The position numbers and the translations under genes were made by a program. Positions 17,697 to 26,829 of a stretch of DNA of 64,000 nucleotides are shown here, in pieces (position 1 is the first letter of the stretch; every line of letters begins with the position of its first letter). The notes beneath the pieces were generated by a model. The model saw only the letters and a list, made by a program, of their open reading frames with translations. It did not search any database and was not told the DNA's origin. The stretch is from Lottiidibacillus patelloidae (GTDB taxonomy: Bacteria; Bacillota; Bacilli; Bacillales; SA5d-4): NCBI RefSeq assembly GCF_002262935.1, contig NZ_NPIA01000002.1, forward strand, positions 124,001-188,000, in the 5' to 3' direction.

Positions 17697-17888
17697 GTGC
17701 CTTTTATTATTATTAGTGCATTAATTACAATCGTATGTTTAATTGCTGTTTTCCGCGAACTAAAAAGAAAGAACTTTTTAGCAGTTGGATTTGCTGGATT
17801 ATCATTTATTGTTTTCGGTTGGTTCACAGTAATGACGATTATTAGTTTAGTTACTCATAGTGGCCCAGGTGTTCCTGGCCCTCACTAA
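17697..17888 (+). CDS. yqgW: DUF2759 small membrane protein YqgW
   Basis: A 63-residue protein with two transmembrane helices (about 2-17 and 26-52), separated by FRELKRKN, and a short Gly/Pro tail. This is the DUF2759 family, represented by B. subtilis YqgW; function unknown. The GTG start is preceded by AAAGGGAGG. A strong terminator follows. Confidence 0.75.
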   Translation: MPFIIISALITIVCLIAVFRELKRKNFLAVGFAGLSFIVFGWFTVMTIISLVTHSGPGVPGPH

Positions 17889-17898
17889 AAACGAAAAA

Positions 17899-17936
17899 AG
17901 TCCATCAATGAGTCAATCATTGATGGATTTTTTTAT
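17899..17936. terminator. Bidirectional terminator between yqgW and yqgV
   Basis: Eleven-pair hairpin TCCATCAATGA / TCATTGATGGA with T-runs on both sides. The stop codon of yqgV (17917-17919) lies inside the stem. Confidence 0.88.
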
Positions 17937-18231
17937 GAACACTTTCCATTTTACTTTCCAAAGTAGCTCTTTTATCACGACGATCATCTATTCGAATATT
18001 CGTTGCCACGCGATCAATCCCTTTTAGAAAGGGAAGTTCATGCATCGCTCTTACTACTGAAAATAAATCATCTAACTCTCCTTCAATTAATGTGTTCATC
18101 GGAGTTAACTGATATGTTATCTTATACTTTTCCTTGTTTTCTTCTAAAAAGTTTTGCATATTTGCGACATAATCACTAACGCTAGCCCCTTTAGTTCCTA
18201 TCGGAATAATTGTAACATCGACAATGGCCAT
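17917..18231 (-). CDS. yqgV: MTH1187-family thiamine-binding protein YqgV
   Basis: A 104-residue ferredoxin-like protein of the MTH1187/YkoF-related family (DUF77), members of which bind thiamine or HMP. Motifs: VDVTIIPIGT at the start and YQLTPMNTLIEG in the middle. It lies 12 bases after thiD and should be the last gene of the TPP-riboswitch operon, supporting a thiamine-related role. Its stop codon lies within the operon terminator. Confidence 0.83.
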   Translation of the reverse strand: MAIVDVTIIPIGTKGASVSDYVANMQNFLEENKEKYKITYQLTPMNTLIEGELDDLFSVVRAMHELPFLKGIDRVATNIRIDDRRDKRATLESKMESVHKKIHQ

Positions 18232-18243
18232 ATATAGTCCTCC

Positions 18244-19047
18244 TTAACGAGTAAGTTCTTTTCTGTAAGCCCCATGATTTGTTGGTCCTATACCTTTTCC
18301 AATAGCAAGCCCTTCTGAAATCGCAGAAGTAATGAATGATTTAGCAGTTGAAACTGCCTCAGAAACAGAGTTTCCTTTTGCAAGTTCGGCAGTAATTGCT
18401 GCAGCAAACGTACACCCTGTACCATGGGTATGTTTTGTATTTATTCTGTTATTAGTATAGTATGAGTAAGTTTTTCCATCAAATAATATGTCAATAGATT
18501 GCTCGTGATTTAGATGACCACCTTTTACAACGACGTTTTTAGCACCTAACTTATATAGTTCTAATGCCGCTTCTTCCATTGCCTCAGTAGAATTAATGTC
18601 GCTCCAACCAAGTATTGCACACGCTTCAGGAAGGTTTGGTGTAATTACTGTAGCTTGTGGGAGCAAATGTTTCTTTAAAGCTTCAATTGCCTCGTCTTGT
18701 AACAATTTTGCCCCACCTTTTGCGATCATAACCGGGTCAACAACAATATTTTCTACTTTATAATCTTTTAATAATCGAGATACTAATTCAATAATTTCTT
18801 TTGAAAAAAGCATACCAGTTTTAACAGAGTCTGCCCCAATATCACTTAGAACAACATCTATTTGTTTCTCTATAGCTTCTAATGTTTGGGGATAAACACC
18901 ATGTACTCCTAAGGTATTTTGAGCTGTTATTGCTGTTATTGCACTCATACCAAAAACATCTCTTTCTTGAAATGTTTTTATATCAGCTTGAATTCCTGCT
19001 CCGCCACCACTATCGGATCCTGCAATAGTTAATGCCTTTGCTTTCAT
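18244..19047 (-). CDS. thiD: Hydroxymethylpyrimidine/phosphomethylpyrimidine kinase ThiD
   Basis: Phosphorylates HMP twice to HMP-PP, the pyrimidine half of thiamine. The ribokinase-type protein (267 residues) has the start AGSDSGGGAGIQADIKT, the central VVDPVMIAKGG, and the anion hole with catalytic base HGTGCTFAAAI. An AAAAGGAG ribosome site precedes it. It follows thiO in the operon as in B. subtilis, except that thiF is absent between thiG and thiD. Confidence 0.94.
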   Translation of the reverse strand: MKAKALTIAGSDSGGGAGIQADIKTFQERDVFGMSAITAITAQNTLGVHGVYPQTLEAIEKQIDVVLSDIGADSVKTGMLFSKEIIELVSRLLKDYKVENIVVDPVMIAKGGAKLLQDEAIEALKKHLLPQATVITPNLPEACAILGWSDINSTEAMEEAALELYKLGAKNVVVKGGHLNHEQSIDILFDGKTYSYYTNNRINTKHTHGTGCTFAAAITAELAKGNSVSEAVSTAKSFITSAISEGLAIGKGIGPTNHGAYRKELTR

Positions 19048-19064
19048 TTCTGAATCACTCCTTT

Positions 19065-20177
19065 TTAATATGTAAACCTATCAGGTGCAAAAGCTTCTAG
19101 AGGAACAACAGATTTTTTTCCTTCAACTAAATCTGCTACAATGTTAGCAGTTATCGGGCTAAGTAAAATCCCATTTCTATAATGACCACAAGCAAAAATA
19201 AAATTTTCCGAGTTAGGATGGTGGCCAATAAAAGGAAAACCATCTTGTGTTGCAGGTCTTAATCCTGCCCATTTGGAAAATGGTGCCTTGCTTCTTAACA
19301 TCGGTAATACCTGAGAGTTCCAATTTTTCAAACGTTCAATTCCTTTAATTGTAGGAGCTGTATTAAACCCCGCTATATCTTCAGAAGCACCACAAACTAG
19401 CGTATTGTTTGCTTTTGAGACGAGGTAGCCTTGACTCGTATAGACAATGTGATTTAAGTGTTTGTCTAATTGATCATACGCACAAATTTGCCCTCTTATC
19501 GGAAAAACTGGGATTGCTAGATTCAGATATTTTTCCCATTCATTTGACCATGCACCTGAACAAAGAACAATGATGTCGCCACTATATCGATTACCATGTT
19601 CATCTTTTACAGTGCACCTTTCCAGCTCATTTTCTAGCATTACTTTTCCACAGTTCTCGTGAATAGTAACCCCGATGTTTTCACATGCCTTCTCCAAGGC
19701 GATTAAGTAATCTGGTGCATAAAGATGACTTTCTTCTGGATAATATAAACCTGCAACTGCATCTTGGGAAAGAGACGGTTCCAATGTTCGAATTTGTTTA
19801 GCTGTTAGTTTTTCTGCTTTCACTTGAAATTTTTTCTGCCAATTCATGCGCATTTCTATTTTTAACATGTCAGCTTCATGAAAATAGGCATGTACGGTAC
19901 CACTTGTTGTATATTCGAATGAATGATTTGATTCTGTCATTACAAGATCTTTCCATTTAGAAAAAAGACGTAAACTTGATAGACAAAGTGTAAAAAAATC
20001 ATCAGGGTCTTCTTCAATTTCAGAGAAAGGTGCTAGTAATCCGGCCGCAGCACCAGAGGCTTGCCCACCACATTTTCCTTTTTCTAAGAGAATCACTTCA
20101 TGCCCACGCATTTGACATTCAAGTGCAGTAGAAAGTCCGATTACTCCTGCACCGATAACAATAATTTTCTTACTCAT
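19065..20177 (-). CDS. thiO: Glycine oxidase ThiO
   Basis: FAD-dependent oxidase that turns glycine into dehydroglycine for thiazole synthesis. Rossmann motif IIVIGAGVIGLSTALE is at the start, followed by LLEKGKCGGQASGAAAG, and the C-terminal RPATQDGFPFIGHHPN and GHYRNGILLSPITA segments are typical for the family. Length about 370. ATG 20177 matches the family N-terminus; the frame runs three codons further up. In this operon the order is thiE-thiS-thiG-thiO-thiD, whereas B. subtilis has thiO before thiS. Confidence 0.92.
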   Translation of the reverse strand: MSKKIIVIGAGVIGLSTALECQMRGHEVILLEKGKCGGQASGAAAGLLAPFSEIEEDPDDFFTLCLSSLRLFSKWKDLVMTESNHSFEYTTSGTVHAYFHEADMLKIEMRMNWQKKFQVKAEKLTAKQIRTLEPSLSQDAVAGLYYPEESHLYAPDYLIALEKACENIGVTIHENCGKVMLENELERCTVKDEHGNRYSGDIIVLCSGAWSNEWEKYLNLAIPVFPIRGQICAYDQLDKHLNHIVYTSQGYLVSKANNTLVCGASEDIAGFNTAPTIKGIERLKNWNSQVLPMLRSKAPFSKWAGLRPATQDGFPFIGHHPNSENFIFACGHYRNGILLSPITANIVADLVEGKKSVVPLEAFAPDRFTY

Positions 20178-20191
20178 CACCCACACACTCT

Positions 20192-20974
20192 CTATTCATT
20201 TAACGTTAAACTTTCCAATCCACTACTTGCAGTCGCATACCTTTTTTTGGCAATTCTTCCAGCCATATAAGATAACCGACCTGCTTCTATTGCAAGTTTC
20301 ATTGCCTCTGCCATTTTTACTGGGTCTTTTGCTTTGGCAACGGCTGTATTTAACAAAACTCCATCAACTCCGAGTTGCATTGCTTCTACAACGTCTCTTG
20401 CACTACCTAGCCCTGCATCGACTATAATTGGGACATTGGCCTCTTCAACAATTAAGGAAATGTTATATGGGTTTAAGATTCCAAGTCCGGTTCCTATCGG
20501 TGATCCACCTGGCATGACAGCTGCAGCCCCGGCTTCTTCTAATCTTTTACATAGAACCGGATCGTCTGATGTATAAGGTAAAACGACAAACCCTTCATTT
20601 GCTAATTGCTCTGTTGTTTTTAATGTTTCAATAGGGTCTGGGAGCAACGTCTTTTCTGATACACTTATTTCAACTTTAATCCAATTACTTAATCCTGAAG
20701 CCCGAGCTAATCTTGCAATACGAATTGCTTCTTCAGCATTTTTTGCACCAGATGTATTAGGTAAATAAGTAAACTGTTTCCCTTCAAAATGCTGTAAAAT
20801 TGCGTCTTCATTTGGGGCATTTAAATTTACTCTTCTTAAGGCAAATGTAAGAACATCCGCACCCGAAGCTTCAATCGCTTTTTCTTGTATGTATGGATTC
20901 GGATATCTTCCTGTACCTAAAAATAATCTAGACTTTAATTCCGTTTCTCCGATTACTAGTCTATTTTTATTCAT
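20192..20974 (-). CDS. thiG: Thiazole synthase ThiG
   Basis: TIM-barrel enzyme that joins deoxyxylulose phosphate, ThiS thiocarboxylate and dehydroglycine into the thiazole phosphate. FLGTGRYPN, the Schiff-base lysine in [16 protein letters not shown], and the phosphate loops [11 protein letters not shown] and VDAGLGSA ... [11 protein letters not shown] are all visible. The ATG at 20974 has a GGAGG site within the end of thiS; an in-frame ATG at 20980 overlaps the thiS stop by 4 bases. Confidence 0.94.
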   Translation of the reverse strand: MNKNRLVIGETELKSRLFLGTGRYPNPYIQEKAIEASGADVLTFALRRVNLNAPNEDAILQHFEGKQFTYLPNTSGAKNAEEAIRIARLARASGLSNWIKVEISVSEKTLLPDPIETLKTTEQLANEGFVVLPYTSDDPVLCKRLEEAGAAAVMPGGSPIGTGLGILNPYNISLIVEEANVPIIVDAGLGSARDVVEAMQLGVDGVLLNTAVAKAKDPVKMAEAMKLAIEAGRLSYMAGRIAKKRYATASSGLESLTLNE

Positions 20975-20976
20975 GA

Positions 20977-21174
20977 TCATCCACCTCCGACAAAATGAAC
21001 AATTTCAATATTTATATCCTCTTTAATTAGTTCTTCGTTCCAATTGCTACGGTCAATGATTTCGCCATCAATTTCAATAACAATTAAACCAGGGTTTAGC
21101 TGTAATTCTTCTAAAAGTTCCGAAATAGTAAGTGCTGTTACAACCTTCTTTTCTCCATTTATCGTGACATTCAT
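20977..21174 (-). CDS. thiS: Sulfur carrier protein ThiS
   Basis: A 65-residue ubiquitin-fold protein ending in Gly-Gly-Gly, the C-terminus that is adenylated and turned into a thiocarboxylate to donate sulfur to ThiG. It has the family start MNVTINGEK and [10 protein letters not shown] at the end. It overlaps thiE (ATGA) and reaches into thiG. The activating enzyme ThiF is not in this operon; a candidate is encoded at 33103-34110. Confidence 0.92.
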   Translation of the reverse strand: MNVTINGEKKVVTALTISELLEELQLNPGLIVIEIDGEIIDRSNWNEELIKEDINIEIVHFVGGG

Positions 21175-21806
21175 TGGTTTACTCCTTTATATTTAGCAAT
21201 TTTATCTATGAATTGCTCACACGTTTCTTTGACAGTTGTACTACCAACAATTTCACTTATTGCACAAATTCTTGTAGCTCCTGCTTGCAAAACTTCTTCC
21301 ACATTATGAACTTTTATTCCACCAATCGCTACGAATGGAATCGATATCTCACTCGCAACTTGGCGGACATATCTTGTCGTTACAGGATCGACTACGTCTT
21401 TTTTACTTTTCGTCGGAAAAACTGGCCCTACTCCGATATAATCTGCACCATCTCTCTCTGCTTTTCGTGCTTCACTTATATGATGTGTGCTAATACCGAT
21501 TATTTTATCGTTTCCTAGTATCTTTCTAGCTTCCAGTAAAGGTAAGTCACCTTGCCCAAGATGAACTCCATCGGCACCAACAGCGATTGCGATATCAATG
21601 TGGTCATTTACGATGAATGGCACGTTATATTTTTCTGTTAATACACGAAGTTTTTTTGCTTTTTCTAAGATTTCATTTTTGCTACTATTCTTATCACGTA
21701 ACTGGATAATATCAACACCGCCTAAAATTGCTTCTTCCATCACTTCCACGAGGTCTCTTCCTTGATGAAATTCCTCTCCAGTAATGGCATATAACGAAAA
21801 TTCCAC
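21171..21806 (-). CDS. thiE: Thiamine phosphate synthase ThiE
   Basis: Couples HMP-PP and thiazole phosphate to thiamine phosphate. In B. subtilis the matching operon position is held by TenI, a thiazole tautomerase. The sequence here is ThiE-type instead: IQLRDKN, the Mg-binding NDHIDIAIAVGADGVHLGQGD, and GVGPVFPTKSKKD, where TenI has its catalytic histidine in place of proline. The protein has 211 residues and a GTG start behind GGGGGAG. It is the first gene after the TPP riboswitch. Confidence 0.88.
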   Translation of the reverse strand: MEFSLYAITGEEFHQGRDLVEVMEEAILGGVDIIQLRDKNSSKNEILEKAKKLRVLTEKYNVPFIVNDHIDIAIAVGADGVHLGQGDLPLLEARKILGNDKIIGISTHHISEARKAERDGADYIGVGPVFPTKSKKDVVDPVTTRYVRQVASEISIPFVAIGGIKVHNVEEVLQAGATRICAISEIVGSTTVKETCEQFIDKIAKYKGVNQ

Positions 21807-21828
21807 TTTTTTCTCCCCCTTTTTCCAT

Positions 21829-21854
21829 AAAAAAACCGCCCTCCATAAGCGGAA
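21829..21854 (-). terminator. Riboswitch-controlled terminator in the thiE leader
   Basis: Minus-strand hairpin with CCGC/GCGG stem followed by seven T, about 50 bases after the TPP aptamer and just before the thiE ribosome site. It fits TPP-induced premature termination. Confidence 0.75.
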
Positions 21855-21907
21855 AGCGATTTTTACTAAATATGCCTATCTATTTTTCTATGAAAATAGC
21901 ATAGCAC

Positions 21908-22004
21908 AAGTCCGACTTCCCTACGCTGGTATGATCCAGATCAGGTTCATAGGGTAAAAGTCAGTGGACTTTTTCTCAACCTACCTACATAGGTACCCCT
22001 AGTC
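21908..22004 (-). ncRNA. TPP riboswitch (THI element)
   Basis: On the minus strand the aptamer shows TAGGGGT, GGTTGAGAA, the strongly conserved ACCCTATGAACCTGATCTGG and ATACCAGCGTAGGGAAGT. These are the conserved helices and internal loops of TPP riboswitches. The downstream terminator and thiamine genes agree. Confidence 0.96.
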
Positions 22005-22024
22005 TTAAATATTCATCTACTAAT

Positions 22025-22053
22025 AGTATGACAGTGTTTGAAAAATATGACAA
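22025..22053 (-). promoter_or_regulatory. Candidate promoter of the thiamine operon
   Basis: TTGTCA and CATACT on the minus strand are spaced by 17 bases; the start would fall shortly before the TPP aptamer. It overlaps the end of the next upstream leader, since yqgT ends at 22057. Confidence 0.5.
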
Positions 22054-22056
22054 CCT

Positions 22057-23244
22057 TTACATATATAAACTAGCAGCTAAAATTCCTTTTGTATCTTCAT
22101 AAATTTCATCAAATTGACTTAATGGCAATGGATTCACACCTTCACCTAATTCAATGGTAAAACCAGGCTTTCGCCAAACTTGGATAAACCAGTCCTTATA
22201 TCCCGCATAACTATCGATCATTTGTACGGACTTATAGCCACTTACACGAGAAAATTCAGCTGCTAACTTTTTGGATTCAGGTGGCTCAAGTCCTTTATAT
22301 CCCCAATAAAACTCTTTGCCCTGCGTGTGTAATGCTACTACTCTGTCAAAGTTACTATGCGCCGTTACATTAGCCATCACAAGTGCTTCAGGTTCAGATA
22401 ACGGAAAATAACCAGGAAAGTCTCTAGGTGCTGGTACTTGTGGTTTTCGTGGTACTTCTAAATGCCAATCGGCTGGAAATTGATTATTTAAATCGACACC
22501 ACGAATATTTGCTTTCCAATCTTTATATGAGTTTTTCCCTTTATTTAATTGTTGTACATAAGAGGAAAAAGGCCCTGCAGCTTGCGCTCCAAATAACACT
22601 AAATTAACACCATCGGGATTCACCATTGGAGTTATCGAAAGCTGCGTTTCTTTAAAGAGCGATAAAGCACTTCTTCCACTTATTTCTTCATTATTAGCTA
22701 AAGCTAGTGCATATTCATTTAAAAAATAGATTAGAACATTAGTTGTAATCCATTCATTCGCATGAAAGGAGGCATTAATATGAACTCTTTTTCTACCAGT
22801 TCCTACAATTACTTCGGGTATATCTTTACCTAGGACAGATTTACCTAAGTTTCTCGTAAATAAAAATGGATATAAATACGTTAATTGCATCAAATAATGC
22901 ATTAGTTTCTCATAAGAGATAGGTTCATCTGGATCAACAATAAGTTTTTTTATTTTGCGGGGAATAATGATTATTTGTCCTGGATAAAGGTATTTGCTTG
23001 AAAAGATTCGATTTACTATACAAAGTGCATTAATATTTATTCTATACTTAGCTGCGATGGAATGTAGCGTGTCATTATGCTTTGTCTGATAATAAGCTGG
23101 CATATAACCTGGAATTTTAATTTTATTTGCTTGAGGAAACCACATGTTAATGTTCCCGTTAGAAGCTGCTATAATTTCTTCAGGGACTTCAAATATTTTA
23201 CTATAATATTCAAAATCTGAGCCACTATACGCACTTACAAACAT
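22057..23244 (-). CDS. yqgT: M14 gamma-D-glutamyl-diamino acid endopeptidase YqgT
   Basis: A zinc carboxypeptidase-type (M14) cell-wall enzyme that cuts gamma-D-Glu-diaminopimelate bonds in muropeptides. Residues 1-95 hold two LysM-like repeats, the second being YQTKHNDTLHSIAAKYRININALCI cut here for brevity by its ends YQTKH and INALC. The catalytic domain has zinc ligands His161 and Glu164 in SFHANEW, His306 in ALHTQG, and the catalytic Glu365 in TIELGEG. No signal peptide is seen, as in sporulation endopeptidase I. Spore-wall recycling is a likely role. Confidence 0.87.
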   Translation of the reverse strand: MFVSAYSGSDFEYYSKIFEVPEEIIAASNGNINMWFPQANKIKIPGYMPAYYQTKHNDTLHSIAAKYRININALCIVNRIFSSKYLYPGQIIIIPRKIKKLIVDPDEPISYEKLMHYLMQLTYLYPFLFTRNLGKSVLGKDIPEVIVGTGRKRVHINASFHANEWITTNVLIYFLNEYALALANNEEISGRSALSLFKETQLSITPMVNPDGVNLVLFGAQAAGPFSSYVQQLNKGKNSYKDWKANIRGVDLNNQFPADWHLEVPRKPQVPAPRDFPGYFPLSEPEALVMANVTAHSNFDRVVALHTQGKEFYWGYKGLEPPESKKLAAEFSRVSGYKSVQMIDSYAGYKDWFIQVWRKPGFTIELGEGVNPLPLSQFDEIYEDTKGILAASLYM

Positions 23245-23428
23245 TCTCTTTCAACTCCTTCCACTACTTACATATATGCAATGGAAAAGGAAAGATATTC
23301 TTATTATAAAAACCCACAAATAGTATTTTGGTAATACAAAAGGAAAAATAGCAGATTCCTTTCATTTTACTCGTGATAACTGCATTGTATTATTTGAGAG
23401 TTAGATTGATAAGTTTTATTTTTTAATA

Positions 23429-23460
23429 AAAAAAAACTTTGGCATATGCCAAAGCTTTTT
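23429..23460 (-). terminator. Intrinsic terminator of the LTA synthase-like gene
   Basis: Arms AAAGCTTTGGCAT and ATGCCAAAG form a perfect inner palindrome followed by a long T-run on the minus strand. Confidence 0.85.
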
Positions 23461-23462
23461 AT

Positions 23463-25328
23463 TTATTGTTGATATTTAAAATTTTCCGGTTTATTTAAAA
23501 AACGTAACAAGTCACCATAAATAATTTGATCGGAATATTGTAAGTGTTGTCTAGATTTTTCCCTATAAGGCTCACAGTTACTAATATCTGTTATTTCACC
23601 TGTTGCTTTGTCATAACAGTTGCTATCTGTAAACAAGTAATCTTCCATAATGTAGCTGCCATCTCGGAGTACTGCATACGATTCGCGATTTTCTGCCAAT
23701 AAATCTGTACCAAACATAATGTCGTTCGTCGTCTCAATACCTAACAAATGAAGTATTGTCGGCTTAACATCGATTTGTCCACCTACTGAGTCAATAACTC
23801 TTGTGTCTTTATGACCAGGAATGTGAACAATAAAAGGTACTCGTTGTAATTGAACTGTTTCAAATGGTGTAATTTCTCTATCTAACCATTTTGCCATCGC
23901 GTCATTATGGTTTTCTGAAATCCCATAATGATCACCATAAAGGATAAATATAGAGTTTTCATATAATCCGTCTGCTTTTAAACGGTCGAAAAATATTTTT
24001 ATTGATTCATCCATATAGCGTACAGTTGGGAAGAAACGGTCGACTGTTCCATCTCCAGAATCATAACGATCTACATAACTTTCCTCTTTACTTAATTTAA
24101 ACGGATGATGATTTGTTAAAGTAATAAATTTAGCATAAAATGGTTGCGGAATATCTTTCATAATGTCTGCTGACTGGTTAAAGAAGTCGATATCTTTTAA
24201 TCCCCACCCTACAGAATTTTCTTCTGTAATATCATAATACCTTTGAGAGAAGTATTGATCGTATCCCAATGTAAGGTACATAATATCACGATTCCAGAAA
24301 CTTTTGTTGTTCGCATGGAATGATGCTGAATAGTAACCCTCATCCTTTAATATTTCAGGTGTCGCTTTATATTCGTTTTGAGAATGTGTGAAATATACCG
24401 CACCACTAGGTAATCCAAATAAAGAGTTATCTACAATAAATTCGGCATCAGATGTCTTCCCTTGTGATGTTTGATGATAGAAATTAGGGAAATAGTAACT
24501 ATCTTTAATTAAATCATTTAAAAATGGCGTTATTTCTTTTCCATTAATCTTTTCGTTAATAACAAAACTTTGCGTTGATTCAAGAGAAATTAGTACTACG
24601 TTTTTTCCTTTTGCTATTCCGAATAAATCGTCATTTGGACGAACTTGGTTAGCTTTTACATAGTTTTCAATATCTACGATTTCACTGCTATCTGCAAATA
24701 CGCGTTGTGCTTTTGATTTAGACTGTAAAACAATATCATATAAGTGATAATTGTATGTTCCAATATTTTTAACTAACATTTCTCGGTCAAATGTTCGTGT
24801 TAATAGCTGTGGACGTTCTGTTTCTGCCAGGCCAACATTTACTACAAATAAGATGATTGCAACAGCAAACATTGCCCATGAATCAGCAAACTTAGCACGT
24901 TTTAAAGTCACTTTTTTAGTTAAAATAAAATAACCGATAATTACTACATCTATAAAGAACAAAATATCATACACGTTAATTAACGATAAAATACTATCAC
25001 CAAGATCTCCCATATTACTCGTTTGGAATAATACTGGAATAGTAATAAAGTCAGTAAAGAATCTATAATAAACAATATTTGCGTATAATAATATCGTACT
25101 TAATAAACTTATCAATAATAATACGTGAGCTCGTTTATTTTCACTAAAGAATAAACTAAATGCCAAAAATAGAATAATAGAACTTAGTGGATTCATTATT
25201 AATATAAACTCTTGTGTCCAAGATTCAGTTGGTAGATTAAATTGTGTTTTATATGCAAGATACATCTTAAGCCATAATAATACTGAGACAAGATAGAACA
25301 GGCCTAATCTAGAATGTATATTTTTCAT
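23463..25328 (-). CDS. yqgS: Lipoteichoic acid synthase family protein (YqgS-like)
   Basis: A 621-residue protein with five N-terminal transmembrane helices (about 8-165) and a large extracellular sulfatase-fold domain. Active-site residues match LtaS: Glu250 in ISLEST, the catalytic Thr292 in SQGKTSDAEF, and the metal motif ILYGDHYGISENHND. LtaS enzymes polymerise glycerol phosphate from phosphatidylglycerol. Position beside yqgT suggests the YqgS paralogue rather than the main LtaS. ATG 25328 is set by TTAGGAGG; the frame runs upstream to 25355. Confidence 0.88.
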   Translation of the reverse strand: MKNIHSRLGLFYLVSVLLWLKMYLAYKTQFNLPTESWTQEFILIMNPLSSIILFLAFSLFFSENKRAHVLLLISLLSTILLYANIVYYRFFTDFITIPVLFQTSNMGDLGDSILSLINVYDILFFIDVVIIGYFILTKKVTLKRAKFADSWAMFAVAIILFVVNVGLAETERPQLLTRTFDREMLVKNIGTYNYHLYDIVLQSKSKAQRVFADSSEIVDIENYVKANQVRPNDDLFGIAKGKNVVLISLESTQSFVINEKINGKEITPFLNDLIKDSYYFPNFYHQTSQGKTSDAEFIVDNSLFGLPSGAVYFTHSQNEYKATPEILKDEGYYSASFHANNKSFWNRDIMYLTLGYDQYFSQRYYDITEENSVGWGLKDIDFFNQSADIMKDIPQPFYAKFITLTNHHPFKLSKEESYVDRYDSGDGTVDRFFPTVRYMDESIKIFFDRLKADGLYENSIFILYGDHYGISENHNDAMAKWLDREITPFETVQLQRVPFIVHIPGHKDTRVIDSVGGQIDVKPTILHLLGIETTNDIMFGTDLLAENRESYAVLRDGSYIMEDYLFTDSNCYDKATGEITDISNCEPYREKSRQHLQYSDQIIYGDLLRFLNKPENFKYQQ

Positions 25329-25611
25329 TTCATTTCCTCCTAATTGTTGTAACACGTGTTGCAGAAAACTTATCTATTGTATTCTTCATAAGAATAACAA
25401 AAACAATCATACTTCTTTTCTCTTTTTCTATCAACTAATTTTTTATCGTTTTCCTTGTATTATAGTTACTCGTATCATTAGACGAGTTTATGTTCAAAAA
25501 GGTTTCATTTTTTTATTGGTAAATTTTAACACTATTTATGCGACCCATTTATAACAATATGTTGAAGGGTTTACAATAGAACTGCTTTAGTAGATATTTT
25601 ACTATATTTTT

Positions 25612-26361
25612 TTATTTCATTGGGAACCCTTTGCTTTTTAAAAAGTCCTTTAAATATATTCGAGAAGGTACTGACATCTTGCGAATAATTTGCTTTGACC
25701 ATGTATCTAAACGAGAATTTTTTGCTCTGCTATCATAATAGTTTCTTAGTTCATCATTATATTGTTCGATGGAAGTTCGCACCTTCTGAGTATCGTGTAC
25801 ATATTGCTCCTCATAGTACATTGCTGACATAGGTAATCGAGGTTTTTGTTCTGGAGTATGTGCAGGATAACCAACTACTAGTCCAAATAGAGGAAAAACA
25901 TGCTCAGGCGTTTGTAACAACTTACTAACTTCATAAAGTTCATTTCGAAGTCCACCTATATAACATATCCCCAACCCTAAAGACTCCGCTGCAATAGCAG
26001 CATTTTGCGCAGCTAAAGCCGCATCAATTACTGCAACAGTATACATTTCCGTGGATTGTAATGTTTCTGAAAAATCCACCTGTTCTGTCTCTGCAATCAC
26101 TTTATGACGATATAAATCAGCGCAAAAAATAAATAAATGACCATTTTTTGCAACATAGGGTTGATCTCCAGATAACTGAGCAAGCCTTTCCTTTTTATAT
26201 TGATCAGTAATCCCAATAATTGCATATGCTTGTACGTTACTTGACGTTGATGCTGCCTGTGCACTCGTTACTATTGCTTCTATTTGCTCTTTATCCAAAA
26301 GCCTATTCTCAAATTTCCTAATTGACCGATGTTGCAATAATGTTTGAATCACATCATTCAT
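25612..26361 (-). CDS. NADPH-dependent nitro/flavin reductase (NfsA/FRP family)
   Basis: A 249-residue FMN-binding oxidoreductase with the family start TLLQHRSIRKF, the FMN segment SAQAASTSSNVQAY and GLGICYIGGLRNE, and GLVVGYPAHTPEQKPRLP. These are hallmarks of oxygen-insensitive nitroreductases such as NfrA and YcnD. The ATG at 26361 follows AAGGTGA, one base past the yqgQ stop. In B. subtilis glcK follows yqgQ; here this reductase takes that place. The natural substrate cannot be told from sequence. Confidence 0.87.
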   Translation of the reverse strand: MNDVIQTLLQHRSIRKFENRLLDKEQIEAIVTSAQAASTSSNVQAYAIIGITDQYKKERLAQLSGDQPYVAKNGHLFIFCADLYRHKVIAETEQVDFSETLQSTEMYTVAVIDAALAAQNAAIAAESLGLGICYIGGLRNELYEVSKLLQTPEHVFPLFGLVVGYPAHTPEQKPRLPMSAMYYEEQYVHDTQKVRTSIEQYNDELRNYYDSRAKNSRLDTWSKQIIRKMSVPSRIYLKDFLKSKGFPMK

Positions 26362-26362
26362 A

Positions 26363-26554
26363 TTATTCACCTTTATTTTTTCGACTTTTGATTATTAGTA
26401 AACTTTGTTTAAATTGCTCAATAGTTATTAGTTTAGAATTGTATAGTTCTCTTATTTCATCTTCCATTAATTGATAATCAAGTTCTTTATCACCTGTGTA
26501 TATAATCGTTCCATAATTTTTCAATAGTTGTTGTACTTCAAAAAAAGTTTTCAC
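26363..26554 (-). CDS. yqgQ: YqgQ (DUF910) protein
   Basis: A 63-residue helical protein with the YqgQ signature FFEVQQLLKNYGTIIYTGDKE cut to its core LLKNYGTIIYTGDK. YqgQ has a three-helix fold that suggests nucleic acid binding; its role is unknown. It is normally coupled to glcK and gluP. Here gluP is 4 kb upstream and glcK is absent from the window, and the gene ends one base before the nitroreductase start. Confidence 0.85.
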   Translation of the reverse strand: MKTFFEVQQLLKNYGTIIYTGDKELDYQLMEDEIRELYNSKLITIEQFKQSLLIIKSRKNKGE

Positions 26555-26651
26555 AAAATCACCTTATGTTTAATTTTTTTCACTTAGATAGTATAACTAA
26601 TTACTATGAAAAAGTATGTAGAAAATTGGCAGTTCAAAAAATAAATACTCC

Positions 26652-26679
26652 AAAAAAAGTTTCTAAATAAACTTTTTTT
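26652..26679. repeat. AT-rich inverted repeat in the yqgQ/germination gene interval
   Basis: Arms AAAAAAAGTTT and AAACTTTTTTT with a six-base loop. Low GC makes it a weak terminator at best. The rest of the interval 26555-26829 holds the terminator at 26715-26757 and nothing else I can support. Confidence 0.4.
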
Positions 26680-26714
26680 CTATAAGGAATTGGACAGACT
26701 ACTTACTTTAACAT

Positions 26715-26757
26715 AAAAATCCGAATCGTTCAGATTCAAACTGAATGATCCGGATTC
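26715..26757 (-). terminator. Terminator of the SpoVAF-like gene
   Basis: Long imperfect hairpin with arms GAATCCGGATCATTCAG and CTGAACGATTCGGAT followed by T-rich DNA on the minus strand, about 75 bases past the stop. Confidence 0.75.
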
Positions 26758-26829
26758 CAAATATAGATAAGATTAAACAAAAATATTCGTCAAAATTATT
26801 GCATCCCACTCATTCACCTCATCGTCATT

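Noticed and set aside
25351-25360. Palindrome AACACGTGTT upstream of the LTA synthase-like gene as an operator
   Set aside because: It is a single ten-base palindrome with no second copy or promoter context that I can see.
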